NCBI GenBank assembly: GCA_026387315.1
Contig: JAPLLY010000015.1
Span: forward strand, 24,726-88,725
Source: Candidatus Omnitrophota bacterium
Lineage (GTDB): Bacteria > Omnitrophota > Gorgyraeia > Gygaellales > Profunditerraquicolaceae
Reading direction: 5' to 3'
DNA length: 64,000 nt
In this document: in pieces, positions 7,632 to 16,351 of the stretch
Position numbering within the stretch: position 1 is the first letter of the stretch
How the letters are laid out: every line of letters begins with the position of its first letter
Notes under the pieces: generated by a model
The model's database searches: none
What the model was told of the DNA's origin: nothing
What the model saw: the letters and a program-made list of their open reading frames with translations, nothing else
Program-made: the position numbers and the translations under genes

Positions 7632-9551
7632 ATGGATAAAGATCAGATAGTTGAAGATTTCTTCCGCAGCTTAAGAGTTGCGCTCACCAATGCCTTTTCT
7701 TACCCTAAGGATCATCCTTATTTTATTAAATCCGTAGAGAATTTTAAGCTCAAGCTTGAGGCGCTTCTGGTTATTTTCAACCCGTTTAGAATTGGAGTAA
7801 CCAGCTTAGGGTTTGTAGTTGATGGCAAGAATCTTAACCGGACCGGTTTCTATGACGAATTGGCCCGCCTGCTGCATCAGCGTAAAATAAAAAGCATAGA
7901 AATCAGGGTCGGCTCAAACCTTGGCGAGTTAATTCAATTCCTTAGCGTTATTTCGTTACCGCAAAAGGAGTTTTTTAGAAACGGCGGCTTGGTCGCGCTT
8001 TTAGAGAAGGAACGGCTGACTCATTTTACGATTCAGGAGCTGGATTACTCCGCCTTCTTGCATGGAGAAGGACAGGAGTGTACTGATATTTGGGGATATA
8101 TGCTTAAAGAGGCGGCGTATAGTAATGATGCTGTCAAAATGGACCAACTTGCTGATAGTTTTGGCTTGCTTATTAAGCGGGTTGATGAGAAAGATCTTTT
8201 TGATACCGAGGGGATTTCTACCCAGATTAATGAGTTTTTGACTTGTTTAAGGGACAAAAACAAAGAAAAGTTTGATAAATGTTTAAATGATGTTTTTCTT
8301 TGGCTCCTGCGCAATAAGAAAACACTTAGCCATGATAAGCTGGTAAAACTCAAACCGGTATTTAATGGTTTAAGCCAGGAGGAATTTACTACTCTTCTCA
8401 AAGAGGGGTTTTTGCAGGAAGATAATTTTGACTCTTTGAGCCTGCAGCTTTTTTCCAAAATCTCTGAACAGGAGGATTCCCCTAAGATTGCTAAAGATTT
8501 TTTTAGTAAAATGAGCCAGACACAGGAGTTAAAGGATAACCCCGTGGTGGTAAAGAAAATCCGGAATTTATTAAGCAGCTCCCAGGACGACCCGATGTCT
8601 GCGGTATACCGCAATACACTTGATTCTTTAGCTAAGAATATTTCTTTTTCCGGTAAACTGTCTTTTGACCACGCGACGCTTAAGGAAAATTACCGTCATA
8701 TAGTTTTAAGCATACTGGCAACCGATGAAAAGACAAATACCCAGCAGATGGCAGCCGCGATTTTGGAGAAAGAGTTAGCTGGCGTATTCCAGGATAATGA
8801 TACCGGTTTACTAAAAGACCTTTGGAATGTGTTGGCCGAAAGAAAAAAAGAGGGCATAAAAGCATGCCTTGATCTTGAAAAGAGCCTTTCTTCTTTTATC
8901 GAGAATATTGTTTTAAATGGCAGCCTGGCTTCTGAACAGGAATTTCTTCTAGAGATGGTTTCTTTGCCTAGCCAGGAGTTGAATTTATACTTGGATAAAA
9001 TATTTTCTGCTGAAAAAACAAATAAGCCGGCCCTAGGTTTATTTTTAAGATTATTTCAATTCAACCTGGATGTTTTTTATGAAAGAGTGGCCCAAAGAAT
9101 TCAGGATACGGAATTTATTGTTAGTTTAATTGACGCGCTAGGCCAGATTGATGCGTCCGCAACTCTAAACATATTAGAATATATTTATTCCGGTTCTAAT
9201 GAATTGGTTAAATTTGAATCGTTAAAAGCTATGCGTAAATCCAAGAAGGTGGACACCGCGTTTCTTACGCGCCAGTTAAATACGGATTCATTCCCCCTTA
9301 AGAAAGAACTAATTTCTGTTTTAATATTAGATGCGCAGGCAAAAAATGATGTTTTGAATCTGCTATTTAGAATTCCCAGTTTTCTGGGGAGTAAAAATGG
9401 ACTGCTGATTAAAAATATGCAGATTGCTTTTGATCTGTATTTTATTGAAGCATCCGGCTGTATTAAGGATTTAAGCCGCAGAAGATTTTTCTGGAATAGC
9501 CAACTGCGTAATCAGGCAGCCCGGATATTAAAGGAGTGGAATGTCAGCTAA
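7632..9551 (+). CDS. large helical protein of unknown function, partner of the HD-GYP protein
   Basis: 639 aa. No signal peptide or membrane segment, and no catalytic motif that I recognise. The first 110 residues or so match the N-terminus of the next gene in pattern: both have an early HP pair (DHPYF versus VHPMF), a hydrophobic strand then a VDGK/YDKE turn, then an R.I..I...G......L..F...IS motif ending in P. The remainder is alpha-helical with leucine-rich segments suggestive of HEAT-like repeats. It overlaps the HD-GYP gene by 11 nt, so the two are co-translated and likely act together, perhaps as sensor or scaffold. Confidence 0.75.
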   Translation: MDKDQIVEDFFRSLRVALTNAFSYPKDHPYFIKSVENFKLKLEALLVIFNPFRIGVTSLGFVVDGKNLNRTGFYDELARLLHQRKIKSIEIRVGSNLGELIQFLSVISLPQKEFFRNGGLVALLEKERLTHFTIQELDYSAFLHGEGQECTDIWGYMLKEAAYSNDAVKMDQLADSFGLLIKRVDEKDLFDTEGISTQINEFLTCLRDKNKEKFDKCLNDVFLWLLRNKKTLSHDKLVKLKPVFNGLSQEEFTTLLKEGFLQEDNFDSLSLQLFSKISEQEDSPKIAKDFFSKMSQTQELKDNPVVVKKIRNLLSSSQDDPMSAVYRNTLDSLAKNISFSGKLSFDHATLKENYRHIVLSILATDEKTNTQQMAAAILEKELAGVFQDNDTGLLKDLWNVLAERKKEGIKACLDLEKSLSSFIENIVLNGSLASEQEFLLEMVSLPSQELNLYLDKIFSAEKTNKPALGLFLRLFQFNLDVFYERVAQRIQDTEFIVSLIDALGQIDASATLNILEYIYSGSNELVKFESLKAMRKSKKVDTAFLTRQLNTDSFPLKKELISVLILDAQAKNDVLNLLFRIPSFLGSKNGLLIKNMQIAFDLYFIEASGCIKDLSRRRFFWNSQLRNQAARILKEWNVS

Positions 9552-10872
9552 GATTGAGGTAGTTTTTAAAGAGCTGCTTACTTGTCTTCAGAGTGCTAAG
9601 ATGTACGGCCTAGTGCATCCTATGTTTCAGAATTCTCTAAAGAAGGCATATGCGGCTTTTGAGGATGTTTTAAGTGATCGCCAGGAGGTAGTTCTTGGTA
9701 TCGTAGGGGATGAACTGGCTTATGATAAAGAAATTTTCTTCGATTTAGGCAAGTTTTTAAGGCCGGCAATACTGTATTTGAAAGAGAGGAATATCCAGAG
9801 GCTTGCTTTTTACCGCGGGTTAAGCAAGGAAGAGTTGGGTAAATTTGTGGGCGTGATCAGCGGTCCGAAAGAGGATTTTAAGGCAGGCCCGCAACAACTA
9901 TTGGCCTTGGCTGGAGTAGAAAATATAAGCATAGGTAAACTTAAAGTTGCCGACAGACAGGATATGGGTGTATTGGAATTTAACCAGCTTAATCTTTACG
10001 ATTTTTCTATGAATAAGGTTGCCCAGGTTGTATCCAGTGTGCTTAATCTTGAAAAGATTGATCCGCAGGCGCTCAAGCTTTCCTTAAATAACATTATTGA
10101 TAGTTTAAGTACACAGCGCCAAGAGCTGCTAAATTTAGCCACGGTAAAAAGATATGATGTGGAAGTTTACGTGCATATGCTTAATGTTGCAATCTTTTCC
10201 ACGTATTTTTCTTCGCGTTTAGGGTTCCAGAAGAACGATGTTTTAGATATAGGCATAGCGGCTCTTTTTCATGACATTGGCAAGTTGTATATTTCGCGTA
10301 AAACTTTGCGTAAACCTAATCAACTTACTGAGGAGGAGTTTAGCCGCATTAAGAGCCACACGGTTTTGGGCGCGGAGTTTATGTTTAAGTATATTGATAG
10401 TTTGGGTATTTTACCAGTGGTAGTCAGTTTTGAGCATCATTTAAAATATGATTCTTCCGGATATCCACGCATGCCTTGGTTAAGAAAGCAGCATATCGCT
10501 TCTGCAATTGTCGCTATCTGTGATGTTTATGATGCCCTTTCGCAAAGGCGCGGCTATAAACAGGATTATTCCCCGGATGTGGTTTATAATATAATGAATA
10601 GAGATAAGGGGAGCTACTTTGATCCGGAGCTGCTGGATAATTTTTTTAAATTTATGGGTCTTTGGCCGATCGGCGCAGTAGTAGGATTAAATGACGCAAG
10701 CATAGCATTAGTCAGGGAACAGAATGAATCTGATATCCGGCGGCCAAAAATTGAGATCGTTTCGCCACAAGATAGAAAACGCCTGGTGGATTTAACCCAA
10801 GATGTTACCTTAAGTATCGAACGTTATCTTAACCCTTGGAAGGAAGGAAAGGAGTATTTGCGGTTGGGTTAG
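9541..10872 (+). CDS. HD-GYP domain protein (putative cyclic dinucleotide phosphodiesterase)
   Basis: 443 aa. Residues 1-130 are the module shared with the upstream protein. From about 205 it is an HD-GYP domain: H244-D245 within HDIGK, EHH near 299-301, and G307-Y308-P309 in SSGYP, then DVYDAL. The metal ligands expected of an active HD-GYP hydrolase appear present. Known members cleave c-di-GMP or cGAMP; which substrate applies here is not visible. No receiver or membrane domain, so the input must come through the N-terminal module or its partner. Confidence 0.88.
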   Translation: MSAKIEVVFKELLTCLQSAKMYGLVHPMFQNSLKKAYAAFEDVLSDRQEVVLGIVGDELAYDKEIFFDLGKFLRPAILYLKERNIQRLAFYRGLSKEELGKFVGVISGPKEDFKAGPQQLLALAGVENISIGKLKVADRQDMGVLEFNQLNLYDFSMNKVAQVVSSVLNLEKIDPQALKLSLNNIIDSLSTQRQELLNLATVKRYDVEVYVHMLNVAIFSTYFSSRLGFQKNDVLDIGIAALFHDIGKLYISRKTLRKPNQLTEEEFSRIKSHTVLGAEFMFKYIDSLGILPVVVSFEHHLKYDSSGYPRMPWLRKQHIASAIVAICDVYDALSQRRGYKQDYSPDVVYNIMNRDKGSYFDPELLDNFFKFMGLWPIGAVVGLNDASIALVREQNESDIRRPKIEIVSPQDRKRLVDLTQDVTLSIERYLNPWKEGKEYLRLG

Positions 10873-10901
10873 ATTATTGCGCTCCATAAGTTGTAGGGAA
10901 A

Positions 10902-10991
10902 GATCCCTCGTCCGCCACTGAATCAATGGCGGACGCGGGATTAATTCCGGCAAATAGTTTACGGTAACTAACGTTACCGTAAACTATGCCG
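10902..10991. repeat. two stacked palindromes upstream of carA
   Basis: ATCCCTCGTCCGCCA (10903) pairs with 10927-10941 with one mismatch. ATAGTTTACGGTAAC pairs perfectly over 15 bp with GTTACCGTAAACTAT (span 10948-10991 including CGGC/GCCG flanks). No T run follows either. They could be operators or inserted repeats. Confidence 0.7.
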
Positions 10992-11004
10992 TCATTAAAA
11001 TAAA

Positions 11005-11033
11005 TTGACTTTCCTGTAAACTAATGTTATAGT
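11005..11033 (+). promoter_or_regulatory. carA promoter TTGACT-17-TATAGT
   Basis: -35 at 11005-11010 and -10 at 11028-11033 with 17-bp spacing. Expected start of transcription is near 11040, only a few bases before a terminator hairpin. Confidence 0.75.
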
Positions 11034-11043
11034 TATTTAAACA

Positions 11044-11087
11044 AAGGCGTTTAGGAGCCGAATACTCGGCACTAAACGCCTTTTTTT
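11044..11087 (+). terminator. promoter-proximal intrinsic terminator in the carA leader
   Basis: Outer stem AAGGCGTTTAG/CTAAACGCCTT, inner stem GCCGA/TCGGC, then seven T. It would stop RNA polymerase about 45 nt after the promoter at 11005, so it may be an attenuator for carAB, or a tiny RNA of about 45 nt. It could also serve the upstream gene. Confidence 0.8.
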
Positions 11088-11117
11088 GATGGTCGAGGTT
11101 ATCAGAGGAAAGCAGTT

Positions 11118-12209
11118 ATGCAGGCAATTTTAGTTTTAGAAGATGGTACAGTGTTTAAAGGTAACTCTTTTGGCTCAAGCGGTGAAGCTCTGGGTGAAGT
11201 AGTCTTTAATACCAGTATGGCCGGATACCAGGAGATTATTACGGATCCTTCCTATAAAGGCCAAATTGTGACGATGACCTATCCTTTGATTGGTAATTAT
11301 GGAATTAATAAAGAGGATGTTGAAAGCCGCCGGCCTTTCTTAGAAGGTTTTGTAGTTAAGGAGTACAGCAAGATCGCCAGCAACTGGAGGAAAGAGCAGG
11401 GGTTAGGAGAATATTTGAAAGAAAATAATATTCTGGCAATTGAAGGAATTGATACCCGCCGGCTGACTCTGCATATCAGAGAAAAAGGCTCGATGAAAGC
11501 AGTCCTCTCTACGGTAGATTTTGATGAACATAGTCTGGCCAACAAAGCCAGATCAAGCAGGGGTTTAGCCGGCCTGGATCTGGTTAAGGATGTTACTATC
11601 CCCAAAAGATATGCTTATACGCGGATTAAAGACGCTAAATTTAAGGTGGTGGTCTTAGATTGCGGGGTAAAGTATAATATATTAAGAGAATTACTGCGTT
11701 ATAAATGCAATATTACGGTAATGCCTGCGCAGACAACCGCTAAGGATATTCTTGCGGCCCATCCTGATGGAGTCTTGCTTTCTAACGGGCCGGGGGATCC
11801 GGCGGCAGTAGATTATGTGGTCAAGACGGTTGCTACTTTGATTGGCCGTGTTCCGATTTTCGGAATTTGCCTGGGGCATCAGATGCTCGGGCTTGCCTTA
11901 GGGGGTAAGACTTATAAGCTTAAGTTCGGACATCATGGCGCAAACCATCCGGTAAAAGATTTAAAGACAAATAAAGTTTATATCACTAGCCAGAATCACT
12001 CTTTCTGTGTGGACATTGATTCTTTGCCGAAAAAAGATATCCAGCTGACGCATGTAAATTTAAATGACGGTACTTTAGAGGGGTTGCGGCATAAAAAATT
12101 ACCGATATTTTCCGTGCAGTTTCATCCGGAAGCAGCCCCTGGCCCGCAGGATGCCGAATATTTATTCGCGGAATTCGCCCGATTAATGCAAAAGTCAAAA
12201 AAAAGATAA
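11118..12209 (+). CDS. carA: carbamoyl-phosphate synthase small (glutaminase) subunit
   Basis: 363 aa, full length. Releases ammonia from glutamine for carbamoyl phosphate. The class I amidotransferase domain has the nucleophile Cys in FGICLGHQ and the His/Glu pair in [10 protein letters not shown]. The N-terminal CarA domain has GDVVFNTS-like [14 protein letters not shown]. Four bases separate it from carB. Confidence 0.96.
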   Translation: MQAILVLEDGTVFKGNSFGSSGEALGEVVFNTSMAGYQEIITDPSYKGQIVTMTYPLIGNYGINKEDVESRRPFLEGFVVKEYSKIASNWRKEQGLGEYLKENNILAIEGIDTRRLTLHIREKGSMKAVLSTVDFDEHSLANKARSSRGLAGLDLVKDVTIPKRYAYTRIKDAKFKVVVLDCGVKYNILRELLRYKCNITVMPAQTTAKDILAAHPDGVLLSNGPGDPAAVDYVVKTVATLIGRVPIFGICLGHQMLGLALGGKTYKLKFGHHGANHPVKDLKTNKVYITSQNHSFCVDIDSLPKKDIQLTHVNLNDGTLEGLRHKKLPIFSVQFHPEAAPGPQDAEYLFAEFARLMQKSKKR

Positions 12210-12213
12210 ATTT

Positions 12214-13875
12214 ATGCCCAAGAGAACGGATATTAAGAAAATTTTAATTATTGGTTCCGGCCCCATTGTTATTGGCCAGGCCTGCGAATTTGATTATTCC
12301 GGTACCCAGGCTTGTAAAGTTTTAAAACAACAGGGGTATAAGATAATCTTGGTAAATTCTAATCCGGCAACCATTATGACCGATCCGGAGATTGCCGATA
12401 AGACTTATATTGAACCGATCACCGTAGAAATAGTGGAGAAGATTATTGCTAAGGAAAGGCCGGATGCGCTCTTGCCTACTCTTGGCGGTCAGACTGCCTT
12501 GAATACCACGATCGGGTTAGCGCAGAAGGGGGTATTAAAGAAATATAAGGTTACGACTATTGGAGCGGATATTCAGGCGATAAAAAAAGGCGAGGACCGC
12601 CAATTGTTTAAGGCGGCGATGAAAAAGATCGGATTGGACCTGCCCAAAAGCGGCCGAGCTTATAATCTGGAGGAAGCAATTGCCGTTTCGCAGAAAGTCG
12701 GTTTTCCTCTGATTATCCGGCCTAGTTTTACGATGGGAGGAGCCGGAGGCTCAATCGCTTACAATATCGAAGAGTTTAAGGTTTTAGCTAAGCGCGGCCT
12801 GGAATCTAGCCTGATTAGCGAGATCCTGGTTGAAGAGTCGGTTATCGGTTGGAAAGAGTTTGAGCTGGAAGTCATGCGTGATTTAAAAGACAATGTTGTG
12901 GTTATTTGTACGATTGAAAATTTTGATCCGATGGGCGTGCATACCGGAGACAGTATTACCGTGGCGCCAATTCAGACCCTTACCAATAAAGAGTATCAGC
13001 TGATGCGTAATGCCGCTATTGCTTGTATCCGCGAGATTGGCGTAGCCACCGGCGGTTCCAATATCCAGTTTGCCGTGCATCCGGAAACCGGTAGGATGGT
13101 GGTCATTGAGATGAATCCCCGGGTTTCGCGCAGTTCAGCATTATCTTCAAAAGCCACAGGTTTTCCGATTGCCAAGATTGCGGCTAAGCTTGCCGTAGGG
13201 TATACTTTGGATGAGATTCCCAATGATATCACCCAGCTAACCCCTGCTTGTTTTGAGCCGGCGATTGATTATTGCGTGGTAAAGATACCGCGTTTTACCT
13301 TTGAAAAATTTGCTTTGGCAGAGAATACGCTGGGAATATCAATGAAGTCAGTGGGCGAGGCGATGGCAATCGGCCGCACATTCAAAGAAGCTTTGCAGAA
13401 AGGGCTGCGCGCATTAGAGCTTAAGAAGTTTGGTTTAGAAAGTATTATCTTTAAGAATCCGGAAGAGACTAAAGTTGAAAATGAGATTTTAGATAAAATT
13501 TATAAGAAATTAAGACAGCCTAATGCTGAAAGGATTTTTTATATTGGCGATGCTTTTCGCGCTAAATTGGATATTGAAATAGTACATGATTTAACTAAGA
13601 TCGACCGCTGGTTTTTGCATAACATCAAAGAGATCGTTGATTGCGAGAGAGAGATACTTAAGAATAAGCCTAACATTTCTGGCGAACTTCTGAAGAAGGC
13701 TAAGGAGTATGGTTTTAGCGATAAACAGTTGGCCAAGCTTTTATCAATAAGTGAGATCGAGGTTTATAATTTAAGAAGATCGATGAATATAACTGTCGAT
13801 TTTAAACTGGTGGATACCTGTGCCGGAGAGTTTAAGGCGCAAACCCCTTATTTTTACTCTACTTATGATAAATAA
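12214..13875 (+). CDS. carB: carbamoyl-phosphate synthase large chain, N-terminal half only
   Basis: 553 aa against the usual 1050-1080. It holds the carboxyphosphate ATP-grasp domain ([46 protein letters not shown]) and the oligomerisation domain, and stops at YFYSTYDK, the linker just before the second ATP-grasp half. The carbamate kinase half and allosteric domain are absent from the window. Either this is a naturally split CarB1 with CarB2 elsewhere, as in Aquifex and Methanocaldococcus, or the second half was lost where repeats and an IS now lie. The clean stop at the domain linker favours the split form. Confidence 0.88.
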   Translation: MPKRTDIKKILIIGSGPIVIGQACEFDYSGTQACKVLKQQGYKIILVNSNPATIMTDPEIADKTYIEPITVEIVEKIIAKERPDALLPTLGGQTALNTTIGLAQKGVLKKYKVTTIGADIQAIKKGEDRQLFKAAMKKIGLDLPKSGRAYNLEEAIAVSQKVGFPLIIRPSFTMGGAGGSIAYNIEEFKVLAKRGLESSLISEILVEESVIGWKEFELEVMRDLKDNVVVICTIENFDPMGVHTGDSITVAPIQTLTNKEYQLMRNAAIACIREIGVATGGSNIQFAVHPETGRMVVIEMNPRVSRSSALSSKATGFPIAKIAAKLAVGYTLDEIPNDITQLTPACFEPAIDYCVVKIPRFTFEKFALAENTLGISMKSVGEAMAIGRTFKEALQKGLRALELKKFGLESIIFKNPEETKVENEILDKIYKKLRQPNAERIFYIGDAFRAKLDIEIVHDLTKIDRWFLHNIKEIVDCEREILKNKPNISGELLKKAKEYGFSDKQLAKLLSISEIEVYNLRRSMNITVDFKLVDTCAGEFKAQTPYFYSTYDK

Positions 13876-13906
13876 AGGGGGCGGTTTTCTTTTCCCTGAA
13901 AATCCC

Positions 13907-13928
13907 GGGGACGGTTCGAACCGTCCCC
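13907..13928. repeat. GGGGACGGTTCT palindrome, copy 2, minimal form
   Basis: A perfect 22-bp palindrome: GGGGACGGTTC joined directly to GAACCGTCCCC with no loop. It shows the smallest core that survives of this family. 32 bp after the carB stop. Confidence 0.8.
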
Positions 13929-13989
13929 TTGTTTTTAAGGCGGATAAAATTTACGCGCTTTACAAAGCATGAATGGCATAATATAATGT

Positions 13990-14096
13990 TTTTGATGGTA
14001 CAGGAAAGTATAAAACACTTTCCCATACCACTGCGAAAATCGCTTCAAAGTCATCGCCGAAGGCGATTTTCTTGCGGTATAGGAAAGTATATAATA
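13990..14096. repeat. composite palindromic repeat, left part (interrupted by the IS)
   Basis: Successive hairpins: GGTACAGGAAAGTAT with its inverted copy ending CCCATACC; GAAAATCGC...GCGATTTTC; and CTTGCGGTATAGGAAAGTATATAATA (14071-14096, in two halves). The last one is broken by the IS at 14097 and resumes at 14654. The unbroken form is at 19250. Confidence 0.8.
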
Positions 14097-14653
14097 ACAG
14101 ACCGACTATCCCCGGGCTTTAGCCCGGGGCAGTAAAGGGCTGCGAAGCGAAGCCAGAATTTTTCTGGCTGAGCGAAGGGCATTGTGGCATAATCTGGTTA
14201 TGGCCAGATACTGGAAAGGCGCACATACACGGCACAAACTGCAATACCATTTGGTATGGGTACCCAAGTATCGTAAACGGGTGCTACGAGGTAAAATAGC
14301 CTATCGTTTAAAAGGGCTGCTCTACGATGGGTGCAGGATGAACCGTTGGTGGATAGGAAAGATGAGTATCCAAGACGACCATGTGCATTTATTGCTACAG
14401 TTGCGGGCAAGTGATAGCATTGCTGAGTCAGTCCGGATATTGAAAGGCGGCACAAGCAGGATAATCCGCAAGGAGTTTCCAGAACTGGAAGAGTTTTTAT
14501 GGGGCGATAGTTTCTGGGCGGATGGCTATTTTGCCGAATCGGTAGGTCATGTCGATGAAGAAGTCATCAAAAAGTATATTGATGAGCAACGCAAATAACC
14601 AGATTATGCAGAAGGTTTGAAACCACGGGCTTTAGCCCGTGGAGTATTCATTA
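14097..14653 (+). mobile_element. IS200/IS605-type insertion sequence, tnpA only, about 557 bp
   Basis: Borders come from comparing with the uninterrupted repeat at 19250: ...TATATAATA then CTTTCCTATAC there, with 557 bp inserted here. No terminal inverted repeats or target duplication, as expected for the family. Subterminal hairpins are present at both ends: CCCCGGGCTTTAGCCCGGGG at 14110 and CCACGGGCTTTAGCCCGTGG at 14622. The borders are uncertain by one base because of a shared A. Confidence 0.85.
14200..14598 (+). CDS. tnpA: IS200-family Y1 transposase TnpA
   Basis: 132 aa. Single-strand transposase of the HUH class: the HUH motif is H61-V62-H63 in DDHVHLLL, and the nucleophile is probably Y126 in KKYIDEQ. 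The N-terminal HKLQYHLVWVPKYRK is characteristic. It appears complete. ATG at 14200 is chosen over the TTG at 14182 because the shorter start matches the family. Confidence 0.92.
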   Translation: MARYWKGAHTRHKLQYHLVWVPKYRKRVLRGKIAYRLKGLLYDGCRMNRWWIGKMSIQDDHVHLLLQLRASDSIAESVRILKGGTSRIIRKEFPELEEFLWGDSFWADGYFAESVGHVDEEVIKKYIDEQRK

Positions 14654-14767
14654 CTTTCCTATACAAGCCCCCCCTGCTTCGCTTTGCGAAGCAAAGCGGG
14701 GGGGCAAGAAAATTTACTCTAAGACTTTGCCTACTAAAAAGTCATTTACCGAAGGTAAATTTTCTTG
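14654..14767. repeat. composite palindromic repeat, right part
   Basis: Continues the repeat broken by the IS: CTTTCCTATAC, then a C-rich arm, TGCTTCGCTTTGCGAAGCA, a G-rich arm, and CAAGAAAATTTAC pairing with GTAAATTTTCTTG. Nearly identical to 19275-19388. Confidence 0.85.
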
Positions 14768-14783
14768 AAATAACGAGGGGAAA

Positions 14784-16310
14784 ATGATTAAAAAAATTGG
14801 TTTTGATAACGAGAAATACCTTAAAGATCAGACGGCTGCTATTCTGGGTAGAGTAAAGAGTTTTGATAATAAGCTTTACTTGGAATTTGGAGGTAAGCTT
14901 TGTTTTGACTATCACGCCGCGCGCGTCCTGCCGGGTTATGATCCTAATGTTAAGATCAGGCTATTGCAGTGTTTAAAGGATAAGATTGATATCGTGCTTT
15001 CTATATATGCCGCAGATATTGAAAGAGGCAGGGTGCGCGGAGATTTCGGGATTACTTACGATGCCGCTACCTTAAAATTAATCGATGATTTAAGAAAATG
15101 GGGATTGGATATCTTGGCGGTTGTGATTACGCGTTTTGCTAATCAGCCGTCGGCAACAATATTCAAGAATAAACTGGAGCGCCGCGGAGTGAAGGTTTAT
15201 CTGCATTATCCAATTTCGGGTTATCCGGTTGATGTGGATGCTATAGTGAGTGAAAATGGTTTTGGAAAAAATGATTATATCCAAACTAAGAATCCCATCG
15301 TGGTGGTTACTGCTCCCGGTCCTAACAGCGGCAAGCTATCTACCTGTCTTTCGCAGTTATTTCATGAGCATAAACGCAAGATAAACGCCGGATACGCCAA
15401 ATTTGAAACCTTTCCGATTTGGAACTTGCCGCTTAAACATCCGGTTAATGTTGCTTATGAAGCAGCTACGGCCGATATTCAGGATTTTAACCTCATCGAC
15501 CCGTTCCATTTGGAGAAATATAATCAGAGCGCGGTTAACTATAACCGCGATGTAGAAAGTTTTCCTATTCTTAAGCTTATGTTAAGCAGGATTTTTACCA
15601 AGAATTATAATTTGCCTGCTTATAATTCTCCTACGGATATGGGGGTTAACCGCGCGGGCTTTGGAATTATCGAAGATCAGGTAGTGCAGGATGCGGCTAA
15701 GCAAGAGCTTATTCGCCGGTATTTTAGATATAACAGCGAATACGTTTTAGGCATTGAGAAAAAAGAAACCGTGGATCGGGTAGTTTTACTGATGGAGGAG
15801 ATGGGGTTAAAAGTTACGGACCGGGCGGTCGTAGAAATAGCCAGGAAAGCTGCGGAAGCCGCGGAGAAGGCTGATAAGGGGCATGACGGAATATTCTGTG
15901 GAGCAGCAATTCAGCTAAGCAGCGCAGAGATAATTACGGGGAAGAATTCCAAGCTTATGCATGCCGCATCTAGCCTGGTGATGAACGCGCTTAAGGCGCT
16001 AGCGCGCATTCCGGATGAGATACTGCTTTTGAGTCCACAGGTTATAAATCAGATTGCCAAACTAAAAAAAGATATTTTAAAGGCGGATTCAGAGAGCTTG
16101 GATTTAGAAGAGTGTTTAATTGCCCTTGCTATAAGCGCGGCGACCAGTCATACCGCGGAGCTGGCGATGCAAAAGCTTGGCCAGCTGAAAGGCTGTGAAG
16201 TACATATGACACATATTCCTACTCCGGGAGATGAGGTGGGGCTAAAGCGATTAGGAGTAAATCTGACCACTGATGGAAGGTTCTCCTCCCGTAATCTTTT
16301 TGTAACCTAA
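14784..16310 (+). CDS. DUF1846 (UPF0371) family protein
   Basis: 508 aa, the full family length. Recognised by GFDNEKYLKDQ at the start, PGPNSGKLSTCLSQLFHE near residue 180 (a nucleotide-binding-like loop), NSPTDMGVNRAGF and the C-terminal HMTHIPTPGDE. Family members are known as structural genomics targets with no settled biochemical role. A GAGGGG ribosome binding site lies before ATG. It is a single-gene unit with its own terminator. Confidence 0.92.
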   Translation: MIKKIGFDNEKYLKDQTAAILGRVKSFDNKLYLEFGGKLCFDYHAARVLPGYDPNVKIRLLQCLKDKIDIVLSIYAADIERGRVRGDFGITYDAATLKLIDDLRKWGLDILAVVITRFANQPSATIFKNKLERRGVKVYLHYPISGYPVDVDAIVSENGFGKNDYIQTKNPIVVVTAPGPNSGKLSTCLSQLFHEHKRKINAGYAKFETFPIWNLPLKHPVNVAYEAATADIQDFNLIDPFHLEKYNQSAVNYNRDVESFPILKLMLSRIFTKNYNLPAYNSPTDMGVNRAGFGIIEDQVVQDAAKQELIRRYFRYNSEYVLGIEKKETVDRVVLLMEEMGLKVTDRAVVEIARKAAEAAEKADKGHDGIFCGAAIQLSSAEIITGKNSKLMHAASSLVMNALKALARIPDEILLLSPQVINQIAKLKKDILKADSESLDLEECLIALAISAATSHTAELAMQKLGQLKGCEVHMTHIPTPGDEVGLKRLGVNLTTDGRFSSRNLFVT

Positions 16311-16345
16311 ACATAAACTTAAACTTCGTTTAAGTTTATGTTTTT
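16311..16345 (+). terminator. intrinsic terminator after the DUF1846 gene
   Basis: ACATAAACTTAAAC, loop TTC, GTTTAAGTTTATGT, then TTTT. The stem is A/T-rich but perfect over 14 bp. Confidence 0.8.
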
Positions 16346-16351
16346 CTGATC

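Noticed and set aside
8045..8614. 189-codon open frame on the minus strand
   Set aside because: Lies wholly inside the signalling gene, low-complexity Ser/Leu composition, no ribosome binding site: a shadow frame. The same applies to the minus-strand frames at 4540-4983, 54186-54713 and 55368-55799.
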